A DNA stretch of 64,000 bases from Leucobacter chromiireducens subsp. solipictus (GCF_016758195.1 NZ_QYAC01000008.1:157507-221506); one strand, 5' to 3'; shown: positions 17,030 to 26,553, counted from the stretch's first letter. Notes: generated by a model from the letters alone, not told the origin. Numbers and translations: made by a program.

Positions 17030-18298
17030 CTAGGGGACGGGGGACGAGTCGCCAGTGGGTCCGTGAGGTCCCCGCCGCGTGAGTCCGGGGCTGCCGGACG
17101 GGCCCCGAAGCGCGGACCAGCGGCCGATCAGCTCCGGGTAGAGGGCCAGAATGAGGTTTGCGGCGGCGAAGGCGGAGCTCACCGCTTGCCCCGTCTCTTC
17201 TTCGACGCGGGCGAGCCGGTAGCGGATCGTGTTGGGATGGACGAACAGCGCCTCCGCGGTGCGGGCGATGTTCTGCTCGGCGGCGAAATAGGTGACGAGG
17301 GTGTCGCGGAGTTGCGGCGACGAAATCGGGGCGAGTGTCGCGGCGATGCGGGCTTCGAGTTGCCGCGGATCGACGTGGGAGAGCAGCCACGTCGCGAGGT
17401 CGATCCGGTCGATCAGCACCGGGCCGAGCGCAGCGGGCGCGTCAGCGGCGCCAGCCCACTGGCGCGCGATGCCGAGCGCCGTCTCCGCCTCGCGCACGCC
17501 CTCAGACACGCGCGAGAGGGATGCGAACGGGGCCGAGACCCCGGTCAAGAAGAGGCGGGAGACCTCGGCGATCCAGTGGTCGCTCTCCGGGGATTCCGGA
17601 ACGAGCGCCGCGATCGTCGCGGGCGAGTCCATGTCGACGCGGCGCAGCATGATGAGCAGCGGCACGTCGTCGGAGCGGGCGCGGCCGATGAGCTGCGCGA
17701 GCTGGGTGTCGTTCGCGGAGGCCCCGTCGAACGGCGCGAATTCGAGGGCGCGGACGGGCGAGTACGCCGGGAACCGGAACTGCGCGAGGCGGCTCCAGAA
17801 CCGGTGCTCGCGTGCGGGTACGACGCCGTCGTGCAGCGCGGCGATGAGCTGTTCGTTGTCGCGTCGGTCGCGCTGCGTGGCCCCGTACTGGATGCCGTGC
17901 ACCGCGCCGAGTAGCCGCTCGGAAGTGTCGAGGAGCTGTTCCCCGGTCGCGGCGATCGTGCCGGCACCACGGCTGGCGATCGCGATGACGTGCACGCCGG
18001 CCCGGAGCGAGACGCGGCGCGTGCGCACGTGCCAGCGGCCGATGTCGAGCGTGAGCTCGCGCTGATGGGTGCCGGAGACCTCGTTCCAGATGAGCTGGGT
18101 GGGTGCCTCGCCGGTGCTCGCCACGACGGCGCCCTCGAAGTCGTAGATGATCGCGGTGCCGTGGCAGAGGGTCGCCATGCGGGCGGTGAGCGCGTGCACC
18201 GGATCGGTGGAGGAGACCGCGGCGAGGAGCGCGTTCGTGAGATCGAGCGTGGTGCGCAACCGCTCGAGTTCTGCGTGCGCGCCGGAGGAATTTGCCAT
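17030..18298 (-). CDS. PucR/CdaR-type transcriptional regulator next to hyuAB
   Basis: A 422-residue regulator with three parts: an N-terminal GAF-like sensor (residues about 5 to 150), a degenerate GGDEF/CdaR-like middle, and a C-terminal PucR-type helix-turn-helix (LRDTLVTYFAAEQNIARTAE, VHPNTIRYRLARVEEETG). The start at 18298 was chosen because GGTGGAG sits just upstream; the frame stays open further but without a site. It is divergent from hyuA, so it likely controls the hydantoinase genes; candidate sites are in the shared promoter region. Confidence 0.88.
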   Translation of the reverse strand: MANSSGAHAELERLRTTLDLTNALLAAVSSTDPVHALTARMATLCHGTAIIYDFEGAVVASTGEAPTQLIWNEVSGTHQRELTLDIGRWHVRTRRVSLRAGVHVIAIASRGAGTIAATGEQLLDTSERLLGAVHGIQYGATQRDRRDNEQLIAALHDGVVPAREHRFWSRLAQFRFPAYSPVRALEFAPFDGASANDTQLAQLIGRARSDDVPLLIMLRRVDMDSPATIAALVPESPESDHWIAEVSRLFLTGVSAPFASLSRVSEGVREAETALGIARQWAGAADAPAALGPVLIDRIDLATWLLSHVDPRQLEARIAATLAPISSPQLRDTLVTYFAAEQNIARTAEALFVHPNTIRYRLARVEEETGQAVSSAFAAANLILALYPELIGRWSALRGPSGSPGLTRRGPHGPTGDSSPVP

Positions 18299-18310
18299 GC
18301 TCCACCTTCG

Positions 18311-18401
18311 GAGATTGTATGAACGAGAGGTTTGCACCCCGCGATCCCGCCATTTCTTGGAGATTCTACATACGGCCGCGGAGAAAGCGTGAGATTCTCC
18401 A
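18311..18401. promoter_or_regulatory. Repeated GAGATT boxes in the regulator/hyuA divergent region
   Basis: GAGATTGT (18311-18318), GAGATTCT (18360-18367) and GAGATTCT (18391-18398) are in direct orientation; the last two are 31 bp apart. TGGAGATTCT (18358-18367) and AGATTCTCCA (18392-18401) also form a 10-bp inverted repeat with one mismatch. They are likely binding sites of the adjacent PucR/CdaR-type regulator. Confidence 0.5.
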
Positions 18402-18473
18402 GTGACCCGGAGCCGCCAGGGCACAAAGGTTAGATGCATCCGGAACTCAACGACGAACTTCAGGAGGAGCCCC

Positions 18474-20516
18474 ATGAGCAGTGTCCGTGTCGCGGTCGAC
18501 GTCGGAGGGACGTTTACCGACGTCTGCATCTTCGACGACGCCACCCAGCAGATGCGCGTGACCAAGGTGCCGTCAACGCCGAGCGATCCCATGATCGCCG
18601 TGATGAACGGCGTGGAGCGCGGCCAGATCGATCTCAGCGACGTGGCGCTGTTTTCTCACGGCACCACCGTGGCGACCAACGCCCTGATCACCCGGAACTT
18701 CCCGGCGGCCGCCCTCGTGACCACCCGCGGGTTTCGCGACGTGCTCGAGATCCGCGACGGCACGAAGGACGATCTCTGGGACGCCTACAACGACGTCTCC
18801 GAGCCGTACATCCGCCGCCGCGACCGTTTCGAGGTCACGGAGCGCGTGGACTACAACGGGCAGACGGTGACGCCGCTCGACGAGACTGAGGCCCGTCAGC
18901 TCGCGGAGTTGCTGCGCCGGCGCGGCGTGAAGACGGTCGCGGTGTGCTTCCTCAATTCCTACGCCAACGCGGCGCACGAGACGCGGATGCGGGAGATCCT
19001 CGAAGAGATCATCCCGGACGCGACCGTCTCGACCTCCGCGGAGGTGCTCCCCGAGATCTTCGAGTACCCGCGCTTCAACACCGCCGTCGCCAACGCGGTC
19101 CTCGCGCCACTCGTCTCCGGATACGTGAACCGACTCGCGGAGCGGCTGCGCGAGGGCGGCTACGGCGGCGACCTGCTGCTGCTCCACTCAGGCGGGGGAT
19201 CCATGACCCCGCGGCTCGTCGAGAAGTTCCCGGTGCGGCTCGCCGCCTCGGGAATCGCGGCAGGCGCGATCTCCGCGAAGCACATCGCCCAGCAGTGCGG
19301 CTACGAGAACGCGGTGAGCCTGGACATGGGCGGCACCTCGACCGACATCTCCCTGGTCGCCGGCGGCGAGCTGCGCGTCTCACAGGAGTGGCAGGTGGAG
19401 TACGGCCACCCGATCATCTTCCCCTCGATCGAGGTGCTCACCATCGGTGCGGGCGGCGGATCCCTCGCCCACATCGACATCGCCGGATCGTTGCGCAACG
19501 GGCCCCAGTCCGCGGGCGCCGACCCCGGGCCGGCCTGCTACGCGACCGGCGGCGACCAGCCAACGAACACTGACGCGAACGTGGTGCTCGGCCGGCTCGG
19601 AACCTCCCTGGCCGGCGGCGTGAAGCAGCTCGACCGCGCGCGCTCGGAAGAAGCGATCCAGCGCGTGATCGCCGAGCCGCTCGGCATGGGGCTCGAGGAG
19701 GCCGCGCAGGCGATCGTCTCGGTCGCGAACGCGAACATGGCCGACGCCGTGCGCCTCGTGTCGATCCGGCGCGGCTATGACCCGCGTGATTTCGCCCTGC
19801 TGGCCTTCGGCGGTGCCGGTGCCCTGCACGGTGCCGACGTTGCGCGGGAACTCGGGATTCCGACGGTGATCGTGCCGCCCAACCCGGGCGTGACCTCCGC
19901 GATGGGGTGCTTGCTCGTGGACATTCAGCACGACTTCGCCCAGATGTTTACGGGACTGGCCTCGGGTGCCGACGAGGAAGCGATCGAGCAGGCCTTTGTG
20001 GAGCTCGAGACTGAGGCCTCCGCGCGGCTGCGGCACGAGGGCGTCGCCGAGGCGGACGCGATGCTGCAGCGCAAGATCTCGATGCGCTACCAGGGCCAGT
20101 GGCGCTCGCTCCAGGTGCCGATGGGCTCGGGCCCCGGGGCGCTGGCGCGCGCGGTGCGCACCTTCCACGAGGAGTACGAGCGCGAGTTCGCGTTCCGGCA
20201 GGACGACGCGCCGGTCGAGGTCTACCAGCTGCACCTCGGCGCGGTCGGCAAGATTCCGAAGCCGTCGTTCCGCCCGGCGGAGCCCGTGCCGCAGGAACCG
20301 GGCGAACCGGAGAGTCGTCGCCCCGTGTACTTCGGCGCGGACGGGTGGGTCGATACCCCGGTGTATGACCGGGACGCGCTGCGCGCGGGCACCGCGTTCG
20401 CCGGTCCCGGCATCATCAACCAGCTGGACTCCACCACCGTCGTTCCGCCGCACACGCGCGCCGAGATCGACGAGTGGCTCAACATTCGTATCACTCTCGA
20501 GGAGGTCTCCCGATGA
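18474..20516 (+). CDS. hyuA: Hydantoinase/oxoprolinase family protein, subunit A (HyuA)
   Basis: A 680-residue protein of the HyuA family (N-methylhydantoinase A, 5-oxoprolinase N half, caprolactamase A, acetone carboxylase beta). It shows the actin-fold ATP-binding signatures VDVGGTFTDVCIFD (residues about 8 to 21) and LDMGGTSTDISLV (about 283), plus FGGAGALHGADVARELGI. It should phosphorylate a cyclic amide (or carbonyl) with ATP before ring opening. The ATG at 18474 follows AGGAGGAG. It overlaps hyuB by 4 bp. Confidence 0.9.
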   Translation: MSSVRVAVDVGGTFTDVCIFDDATQQMRVTKVPSTPSDPMIAVMNGVERGQIDLSDVALFSHGTTVATNALITRNFPAAALVTTRGFRDVLEIRDGTKDDLWDAYNDVSEPYIRRRDRFEVTERVDYNGQTVTPLDETEARQLAELLRRRGVKTVAVCFLNSYANAAHETRMREILEEIIPDATVSTSAEVLPEIFEYPRFNTAVANAVLAPLVSGYVNRLAERLREGGYGGDLLLLHSGGGSMTPRLVEKFPVRLAASGIAAGAISAKHIAQQCGYENAVSLDMGGTSTDISLVAGGELRVSQEWQVEYGHPIIFPSIEVLTIGAGGGSLAHIDIAGSLRNGPQSAGADPGPACYATGGDQPTNTDANVVLGRLGTSLAGGVKQLDRARSEEAIQRVIAEPLGMGLEEAAQAIVSVANANMADAVRLVSIRRGYDPRDFALLAFGGAGALHGADVARELGIPTVIVPPNPGVTSAMGCLLVDIQHDFAQMFTGLASGADEEAIEQAFVELETEASARLRHEGVAEADAMLQRKISMRYQGQWRSLQVPMGSGPGALARAVRTFHEEYEREFAFRQDDAPVEVYQLHLGAVGKIPKPSFRPAEPVPQEPGEPESRRPVYFGADGWVDTPVYDRDALRAGTAFAGPGIINQLDSTTVVPPHTRAEIDEWLNIRITLEEVSR

Positions 20517-22504
20517 CTACCCCCACCGGCACGCTCACCGCCCCGGCCCGCCAGACGGCGCTGGACCCGGTCACCTTCGAGGTGCTGAAGAACGCCTTCG
20601 CCACCAGCGTGGACCTGATGAGCGAGCAGATCCTGCGCACCTGCTACTCCTTCGTCATCTACTCGCGCGATTTCTCCTCGGCCCTGTGCGACGCGCAGGG
20701 CAACACCGTGATGCAGGGATCGGGCGATATCGCGGTCCACGTCGGTACCCTGCACTTCCAGGCCAAGGCCGTGATCGAGCAGTTCGGCGACGACATCAAC
20801 CCCGGCGACGTGTTCGCGATCAACGACCCGTACCGTGGCGGCACCCACTTCAACGATGTCTCCTTCGTGCGGCCCATCTTCTCGTCCGGGCGGATCATCG
20901 CCTTCGCTCAGAACAAGGGCCACTGGGCGGACATCGGCGGCAAGGTGCCGGGCTCGTTCGACGTGTCCGCCTCCGAACACTTCGGCGAGGGCCTGCGCAT
21001 CACCCCGATCCGCGTCTGGTCGCGCGGGGTCTTCCTGCACGATGTGGCCCAGCTGCTGGTCGCCAACACCCGCGCCCCCGAACAGGCGCTCGGCGATCTG
21101 CACGCGCAAGCCGAGGCGACGGCGGTGTGTGAGCGCGAGGTGCTGCGCCTCGTGGAACGCTACGGCACGAGCACCGTGGAACTCGCGATGCAGGAGACCC
21201 AGGACTACGTGGAGCGGACCGTGCGCCGCCGGCTCGCGGAATTGCCGCACGGCCGCTGGGAGACGGTCGACTACCTCGATCTCGATCCGGGCAAGGCCGA
21301 GGGGCTCGTGCCGATCAAGATCGTGATGACGCTCGACGGCGAGGGGATCCACTACGACTTGGAGGGAAGCGCCGACGTGGTCGATACCTTCCTGAACTCC
21401 GGCTACGGCACCACGTTCTCCGCGATTTACGCCGGGACCAAGACGTTCTTCCCGGACGTGCCGCTGAACTCGGGCTTCTACGCGGCGGTGACCGCCGATA
21501 TCGGGCCGGAGGGCACGGTGGTGAACGCCGGCTGGCCCTACGCCGTGACCGGTTTCTGCTCCGGACCGTACGAGAAACTCATGAACGGGATCTTCGAGAT
21601 CTGGTCGCAGATCATGCCGGAGCGCGCGATGGCGTGCGCGTTCAACCTGGAGTATTTGCTGGTCGGCGGCCGCGACTCCCGCCACGACGAGAATCCGTAC
21701 TTCATGTGGTACGACTGGATGGCCGGCGGCTGGGGCGGACGTTCCTCGAAGGACGGCTCGAGCGCCACGGCACCCGTGTTCGGGGTCGGGCTTGCGGTGC
21801 AGGCCTGCGAGGGGCAGGAGCGGCTCACGCCCGTCCTCACGACGATGCACCAGATCGGCACGGACTCGGGCGGTCCCGGGCGCTTCCGCGGCGGCTGCGG
21901 GGTGGAGAAGGGCGGCACGCTCACCGACGCCGACGCCTCGGTCATGAGCTACTGCTGCGATCGCGCCCGCTCGATCACCTGGGGCATCGAGGGCGGGCTG
22001 CCGTCGATCCCGCACGGGGTGTGGCTCAACCGCGATACCGAGCACGAGCGGTTCCTCGGCTCGATCTTCTCCTCCGTGCCCGTGCAGCCCGGGGACACCT
22101 TTTACCGGCCGTCTGCCGGCGGCGGTGGCTTCGGCGATCCCCTGGAGCGCACACCCGATGAGGTGCTCGAAGACGTGATCGACGAGTACGTGTCTCTCGC
22201 CCGCGCCGCCGCGGACTACGGCGTGGTGATCACGGCGATCGATCCGGATCTGGATCAGTATGCGATCGATCACGAGGCGACGACGGCCCTGCGCGCCGAG
22301 ATCCGGTCGCAGCGCACCGGGTGGCTCGCCGCGGATCCGGAAGATATCGCGGCGCGGTACCGTTCCGGGGAGATCGACCTGCTCGACGTGATCCGGCGCT
22401 ACGGCGTGATCCTCGACTGGGGCACCGGCGAGCTCTTCGCCGAGACCACCCGCCAGCATCGGGAGCAGATGCTGCGCCGTTCCGTGGCCGGCTGGAGCCG
22501 CTAG
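20513..22504 (+). CDS. hyuB: Hydantoinase B/oxoprolinase family protein (HyuB)
   Basis: A 663-residue partner of HyuA. Family segments are clear: LDPVTFEVLKNAFATSVDLMS at the start, VHVGTLHFQAKAVIEQF, NDPYRGGTHFNDVSFVRPIF and the C-terminal GVWLNRDTE plus PSAGGGGFGDPLERTPDEVLEDV. HyuAB-type enzymes open hydantoins, 5-oxoproline, caprolactam or, in relatives, carboxylate ketones, using ATP. The substrate here cannot be fixed from sequence. The stop is followed by a strong terminator, and the permease gene starts 299 bp further on. Confidence 0.9.
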   Translation: MTTPTGTLTAPARQTALDPVTFEVLKNAFATSVDLMSEQILRTCYSFVIYSRDFSSALCDAQGNTVMQGSGDIAVHVGTLHFQAKAVIEQFGDDINPGDVFAINDPYRGGTHFNDVSFVRPIFSSGRIIAFAQNKGHWADIGGKVPGSFDVSASEHFGEGLRITPIRVWSRGVFLHDVAQLLVANTRAPEQALGDLHAQAEATAVCEREVLRLVERYGTSTVELAMQETQDYVERTVRRRLAELPHGRWETVDYLDLDPGKAEGLVPIKIVMTLDGEGIHYDLEGSADVVDTFLNSGYGTTFSAIYAGTKTFFPDVPLNSGFYAAVTADIGPEGTVVNAGWPYAVTGFCSGPYEKLMNGIFEIWSQIMPERAMACAFNLEYLLVGGRDSRHDENPYFMWYDWMAGGWGGRSSKDGSSATAPVFGVGLAVQACEGQERLTPVLTTMHQIGTDSGGPGRFRGGCGVEKGGTLTDADASVMSYCCDRARSITWGIEGGLPSIPHGVWLNRDTEHERFLGSIFSSVPVQPGDTFYRPSAGGGGFGDPLERTPDEVLEDVIDEYVSLARAAADYGVVITAIDPDLDQYAIDHEATTALRAEIRSQRTGWLAADPEDIAARYRSGEIDLLDVIRRYGVILDWGTGELFAETTRQHREQMLRRSVAGWSR

Positions 22505-22509
22505 GAACC

Positions 22510-22538
22510 CGGCCCGGGGCGGGTTCCGCCCCGGGCCG
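22510..22538 (+). terminator. Terminator after hyuB
   Basis: An 11-bp perfect G+C inverted repeat (22510-22520 and 22528-22538, 7-nt loop) begins 6 bp after the hyuB stop. Confidence 0.8.
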
Positions 22539-22803
22539 CGCACCATCACGAGCTCGACTCGTGGATTGTGCATTCGACAGAACTTTGGATGATTCTTCCG
22601 GCGTACGCCCAATACTGGTCAGCACTCCGGCTCGTGACAATGAATGGGTGCCCGTCGGAGCGGCACGTGAGAGCGAGCCCCACCGCTGACTGCGCAGTGG
22701 CATGCGTCGCGGCGAGCCTGCCCAGTCGGACTCCCGAGGTCGCGCAACGGAGCGCGATTTCGCGAGCCCGGCACCCACCCTGATACCAATGGAGGTACCA
22801 CTC

Positions 22804-24204
22804 GTGAGTCTCAATCTAACCGGAAGTAACCTGGACGTGGAAGCCACCGACGCGCTTGCGCGGGAGGGCAATGACGACGACCAGATGAGTCGTGGCCGCC
22901 TGACGATGGCGTGGTACGGCACAGCCAGCGCGTTCTTCTTCGTCTATATCGGGGCGGCAATGGCGTCCGCCTACGGCACCGTCAACGCGATCATCGGCAT
23001 CGTCCTGACGATCATCGTCTACGGGCTGATCAACACCGTGTTGTCGCGGTACGCGATCAACAATCGGACCACCGTCGCGCAGTTCTCACGGACGATCCTC
23101 GGCAATGCCGGATCGGCCATCGCCATGATCATCTTCGCCCTCATCGCGATCTACTACGCGGTGTTTGAGGGGTCGATCGTAGCGTACGCGTTCATGACGG
23201 CCTTCGGCGGCGAAATGTGGCTGTGGAGCCTCATCGTCGTGCTGTATTCGACTCCGCTCGTCATCGGCGGCGTGCGTCGCTTCCTGGACAAGATCAACGG
23301 GATCTTGATGCCGATCTACTTCTTTGGGCTGATCGCCGCGGTGATCTGGGCGGGCGTGCAGTATGGGTTCTCCGACACGTGGCTGACGCAGGCCCCCGAG
23401 CTTCCGGTGACGCTCGCCATGGGCGGCCCCGGCTGGCTCGCCACGTTCGCTGGGTACATGGGCGTGTGGATCATGATGATGTTCACCATGGACTTCGCGG
23501 CGCTCGGCAAGCGTCAGGACATTCGCTACCACCAGCGCGTCACCTTCGGCCCGCTGTTCTACGTGCTCGCCTACGGTTTCTCGGCGTTCGTCGGGATCTT
23601 CCTGACGTTCACGATCCCCGGTATCGAGGCCTCGGAAACCGGACTCGCCGGCGGCCTGGTGAGCCTGATGGGGGTGCTCGGCCTGCTCGTGGTGATCGCG
23701 ACGCAAACGCGCATCAATACGGCGAACTACTACCTCGGGGCAGCGAATCTCCGGGCGTTCGGGGAAAAGGTCTTCAAGATCAAGATGCCCAACGTGGCGT
23801 GGGTGGTGGTCTCCTCCGTGATCATTTACCTGTTCATGCTGCTCCCCGTGGTGCAGTATCTGCTCATCGCGCTTGCGTGGCAGGGGGTGCTGGTGACCGC
23901 CTGGGTCGCGATCGCGCTGACCCACATCCTCCTCGGGCGATGGAAGAACGAGGAGCACGCCGCGATCGAGGATCGCAACTATCGCGCCTTCAACAGCAAC
24001 GGTCTCATCGCCTGGATCGTGGCGACCGTCATCGGGATCTTCATGCTGCAGCTGGGGACCATCACCCCGGAGCTTGCCGGGGTCGGTGCGACCTGGGGGC
24101 CGCTCCTGACGGCCGTCGCGGCGGCGGTGGTCTATGGACTGCTCTGGAAGGTGAACCCCACGAGCCGCACGGGCCTCATCCCCACGATTCCCGCCGCGCG
24201 GTAG
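22804..24204 (+). CDS. NCS1-family purine/cytosine/hydantoin permease
   Basis: A 466-residue membrane protein with about twelve helices, of the cytosine/purine/allantoin/hydantoin permease family (CodB/NCS1). The hydrophilic N-terminal tail ends in MSRGRLTMAWYG; later features are FGGEMWLWSL, MDFAALGKRQDIRYHQRV and RINTANYYLGAANLRAF. The GTG at 22804 was chosen because GGAGG (22791-22795) lies 8 bp upstream; the ATG at 22789 would place that site inside the gene. It probably imports the cyclic substrate for the enzymes on either side. It ends at a shared convergent terminator. Confidence 0.88.
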   Translation: MSLNLTGSNLDVEATDALAREGNDDDQMSRGRLTMAWYGTASAFFFVYIGAAMASAYGTVNAIIGIVLTIIVYGLINTVLSRYAINNRTTVAQFSRTILGNAGSAIAMIIFALIAIYYAVFEGSIVAYAFMTAFGGEMWLWSLIVVLYSTPLVIGGVRRFLDKINGILMPIYFFGLIAAVIWAGVQYGFSDTWLTQAPELPVTLAMGGPGWLATFAGYMGVWIMMMFTMDFAALGKRQDIRYHQRVTFGPLFYVLAYGFSAFVGIFLTFTIPGIEASETGLAGGLVSLMGVLGLLVVIATQTRINTANYYLGAANLRAFGEKVFKIKMPNVAWVVVSSVIIYLFMLLPVVQYLLIALAWQGVLVTAWVAIALTHILLGRWKNEEHAAIEDRNYRAFNSNGLIAWIVATVIGIFMLQLGTITPELAGVGATWGPLLTAVAAAVVYGLLWKVNPTSRTGLIPTIPAAR

Positions 24205-24209
24205 CGAGG

Positions 24210-24260
24210 CGCCGCGGTCCCGGCCCGGCGGCGACGCAGGGTCGGGACCGCGGCGTTTTA
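24210..24260. terminator. Terminator between permease and PucR gene
   Basis: A 13-bp perfect inverted repeat (24210-24222 and 24243-24255, 20-nt loop) is followed by TTTTA. The last bases of this T run are the stop codon (reverse strand) of the opposing regulator gene. Confidence 0.85.
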
Positions 24261-25724
24261 GTACGGCTCGAACTCCACGAGTCGCAGTGCCATCAGGCAG
24301 GTTGCGCGGCCGTCGAGCGTATCGAGGGAGATGCCGAGCAACTGCTCGATCCGTCGCAGCCGGTAGCTCAGTGAGTTCCTGTGGATGAAGAGCTCCTCGC
24401 AGGTGCGTGACGGCTGGGCATCGTTGCGCAGCCACACCCGGAGCGTGGGCATCAGCTCCGTCGTTCGGTGTTCGTCGTGTTCGAGCAGCGGGGCCAGGAA
24501 CCGGGCCGCCGCCTCGCGCGCCCCGCGCCCCGCCGCCGCCGCCACCACGGCGCTCAAGCCGAGCGCCGGAGCCACGACCGGGGCGCTGACATGTCGCACG
24601 AGGTCGAGCGCGTGCACGAGCGCGATGCGGAGTTCGTCGATCGTGTGCGTGGGGACGCTCAACACGAGCGGTAATCCCTCTTGAATCGTGAGGAACCGGC
24701 GGGTGAGCTCGGCGGCTTCTTCGCGCGGAAACTGTGCCAGTGCGACGAGTTGCGTGTCGAGTTCGGAGAGTCGGACATCGTGGAATGCGTCGTGCAACGC
24801 CACCCGCAGTTTCCAGGCGGCGCTGGCGTGTTCGCCGCTGAGATCGGCGACCAGGAGCGTGGTCTCCGCCCGCCGGCTGAGCCCGAGTTCGTTGAACGCG
24901 TCCGCAACGTCGCCACGTGTCGCCTCGGACCAGGCGACGCAGCGGTTCGCGAAGCGAAGCATGTCCTGATGGCTACTCGCATCGACGGACACCGAGCGAT
25001 TGAGCTGGAGCGCGAGGATCGAGGTGACGGGTGCGAGGAGGGCCTCGACCTCGGTGGCCGGGCGGTAGAGTCGCACGGCGAGCTGGCACGGCGTGCTGAG
25101 CCCCATCGGGAGCGGCACCAGCAGAACGTCGGGCTGTGACTCCATGGCGGTCGTGGCGCGCCAGGCCAGGGACTCGGGGTACTGCGCGATCAGGGTGTCG
25201 AAGGCGTCAAACACCGCGATCGGGGCGTCGAGCGCCTCGTAGATCGCGGCGAGCAGGGTGGAGATCTCAGCCCCCTGGCTCGCGAGCTTGGCGCACTTGT
25301 CGGCCAGGTGCCAGCCGCGGTCGAAGCGAGCGAGCCGCTCGGCGCCGAGCATGCCCTCGACGTGCTGGTCGATTTTGAGCAGGGGCACCGTGGTGGGCAC
25401 CTCGAGCAGGGGCAGATCGTGCCGGGTGCAGGCGAGCACCAGGCCCGGGGGCAGGGTCTTGTGCGCGGCACCCACCGCGAACGCAAGGGCGGCGATCGGT
25501 ACGCGGGTGAGTCGCTCCACGTAGCCGTCCCAAATGCTCTGCTCGGAAAAGTTCATGCCGATCCCCGACGTCAGGAGGAGCACGTTCGGGTCGAGAAACG
25601 GCGTGGGGTCGAGGTGCTCGGTCGGCGCGCAGCGGCTGATCTCTCGGCTCAGTCGCTGCGGCCCCGTCGGTGTTTCGAGGCGCAGGTGAAGCGTGTGTTC
25701 GGCCAGCAGATCAGCGACGCGCAC
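24258..25724 (-). CDS. PucR-family transcriptional regulator
   Basis: A 488-residue regulator with the N-terminal purine-catabolism-regulator domain (VADLLAEHTLHLRLETPTG and DPNVLLLTSGIGM, residues about 1 to 125), a central CdaR/GGDEF-like region, and a C-terminal helix-turn-helix (LMPTLRVWLRNDAQPSRTCEE, FIHRNSLSYRLRRIEQLLG). The GTG at 25724 was chosen because the family domain starts there and AGGGG lies just upstream; the frame stays open further. It is divergent from pxpA and convergent with the permease, so it likely controls both. Confidence 0.87.
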   Translation of the reverse strand: MRVADLLAEHTLHLRLETPTGPQRLSREISRCAPTEHLDPTPFLDPNVLLLTSGIGMNFSEQSIWDGYVERLTRVPIAALAFAVGAAHKTLPPGLVLACTRHDLPLLEVPTTVPLLKIDQHVEGMLGAERLARFDRGWHLADKCAKLASQGAEISTLLAAIYEALDAPIAVFDAFDTLIAQYPESLAWRATTAMESQPDVLLVPLPMGLSTPCQLAVRLYRPATEVEALLAPVTSILALQLNRSVSVDASSHQDMLRFANRCVAWSEATRGDVADAFNELGLSRRAETTLLVADLSGEHASAAWKLRVALHDAFHDVRLSELDTQLVALAQFPREEAAELTRRFLTIQEGLPLVLSVPTHTIDELRIALVHALDLVRHVSAPVVAPALGLSAVVAAAAGRGAREAAARFLAPLLEHDEHRTTELMPTLRVWLRNDAQPSRTCEELFIHRNSLSYRLRRIEQLLGISLDTLDGRATCLMALRLVEFEPY

Positions 25725-25735
25725 GCGGACCCCTT

Positions 25736-25784
25736 TCTCGCAGTTGCACAATATTCCATCGGTTTCTCTCGCAGTTGCATAATA
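25736..25784. promoter_or_regulatory. Long direct repeat in the pucR/pxpA divergent promoter
   Basis: TCTCGCAGTTGCAYAATA occurs at 25736-25753 (Y = C) and at 25767-25784 (Y = T). The copies are 17/18 identical, same orientation, exactly 31 bp apart. This fits two binding sites for a regulator on one face of the DNA, presumably the adjacent PucR protein. Confidence 0.6.
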
Positions 25785-25818
25785 ACCTTCCCGAACTCGA
25801 CGGCGTAGCTTTAGCTGC

Positions 25819-26553
25819 ATGACAGCACAGCGTCGTGATCAGATTTCCCTCAATTCGGACATGGGCGAAGCCCTCGGCCTGCACACGTTCGGCAACGACG
25901 GCGCGCTCATGCCGCTCATCGACGTCGCGAACGTGGCGTGCGGGTTCCACTCCGGTGACCCAGCGACGATGGACGCGACCGTTGCCCTCGCGCGCCAGCA
26001 CGGCGTCCTCGTCGGCGCGCATCCCGGGCTCCCCGATCTCGTCGGGTTCGGCCGCCGCGAGATGAAGCTCACGCCCGAGGAGGTCGAGCATCTCGTCAGG
26101 TATCAAACCGCCGCACTCGTCGGGTTCCTCGCCAAGTACGAAATGACCCTGGGGCACATCAAACCGCACGGTTCGCTCTATGGCATGCTCTCCCGTGACG
26201 AGGAGCTGGCCGCCGCGGCGGCCCGAGTCGCGCGTGACTACGGCGTCCCGATCTACGGCCTCGCGGGAACCGCCCATCAGCGTGCCGCAGCGCAGGTGGG
26301 GGCCGAGTTTGTTGGCGAGCTGTATGTTGACCTGGACTACGCGGCTGACGCCAGCCTCATCATCCTGCGGCAACCGCACGCGACCGATCCCGCGGCCGCG
26401 GCCGTTCGGGCGAAGCGCGCTGCGGCCGACGGCACCGTCCTCGCCGTCGACGGCACCGAGCTGCGCATTGAGTTCGACAGCATCTGCGTGCACTCCGATA
26501 CGGCGAACGCCGGTGAGGTTGCCGCGGCCGTCCGGGCCGCACTCGCCGCGTAA
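25819..26553 (+). CDS. pxpA: PxpA-like 5-oxoprolinase subunit (LamB/YcsF family)
   Basis: A 244-residue LamB/YcsF protein. It has LNSDMGEALGLHTFGND at the N-terminus (family form is LN.D.GE), VACGFHSGDPATM, VGAHPGLPDLVGFGRREM, HIKPHGSLYGML and the closing IEFDSICVHSDTANA. In PxpABC it forms the ATP-dependent 5-oxoprolinase with PxpB and PxpC. Here it starts an operon that also contains a biotin carrier and a biotin carboxylase, so the substrate may not be 5-oxoproline. ATG and an AGCATGACAGC leader follow the direct repeats directly. Confidence 0.9.
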   Translation: MTAQRRDQISLNSDMGEALGLHTFGNDGALMPLIDVANVACGFHSGDPATMDATVALARQHGVLVGAHPGLPDLVGFGRREMKLTPEEVEHLVRYQTAALVGFLAKYEMTLGHIKPHGSLYGMLSRDEELAAAAARVARDYGVPIYGLAGTAHQRAAAQVGAEFVGELYVDLDYAADASLIILRQPHATDPAAAAVRAKRAAADGTVLAVDGTELRIEFDSICVHSDTANAGEVAAAVRAALAA

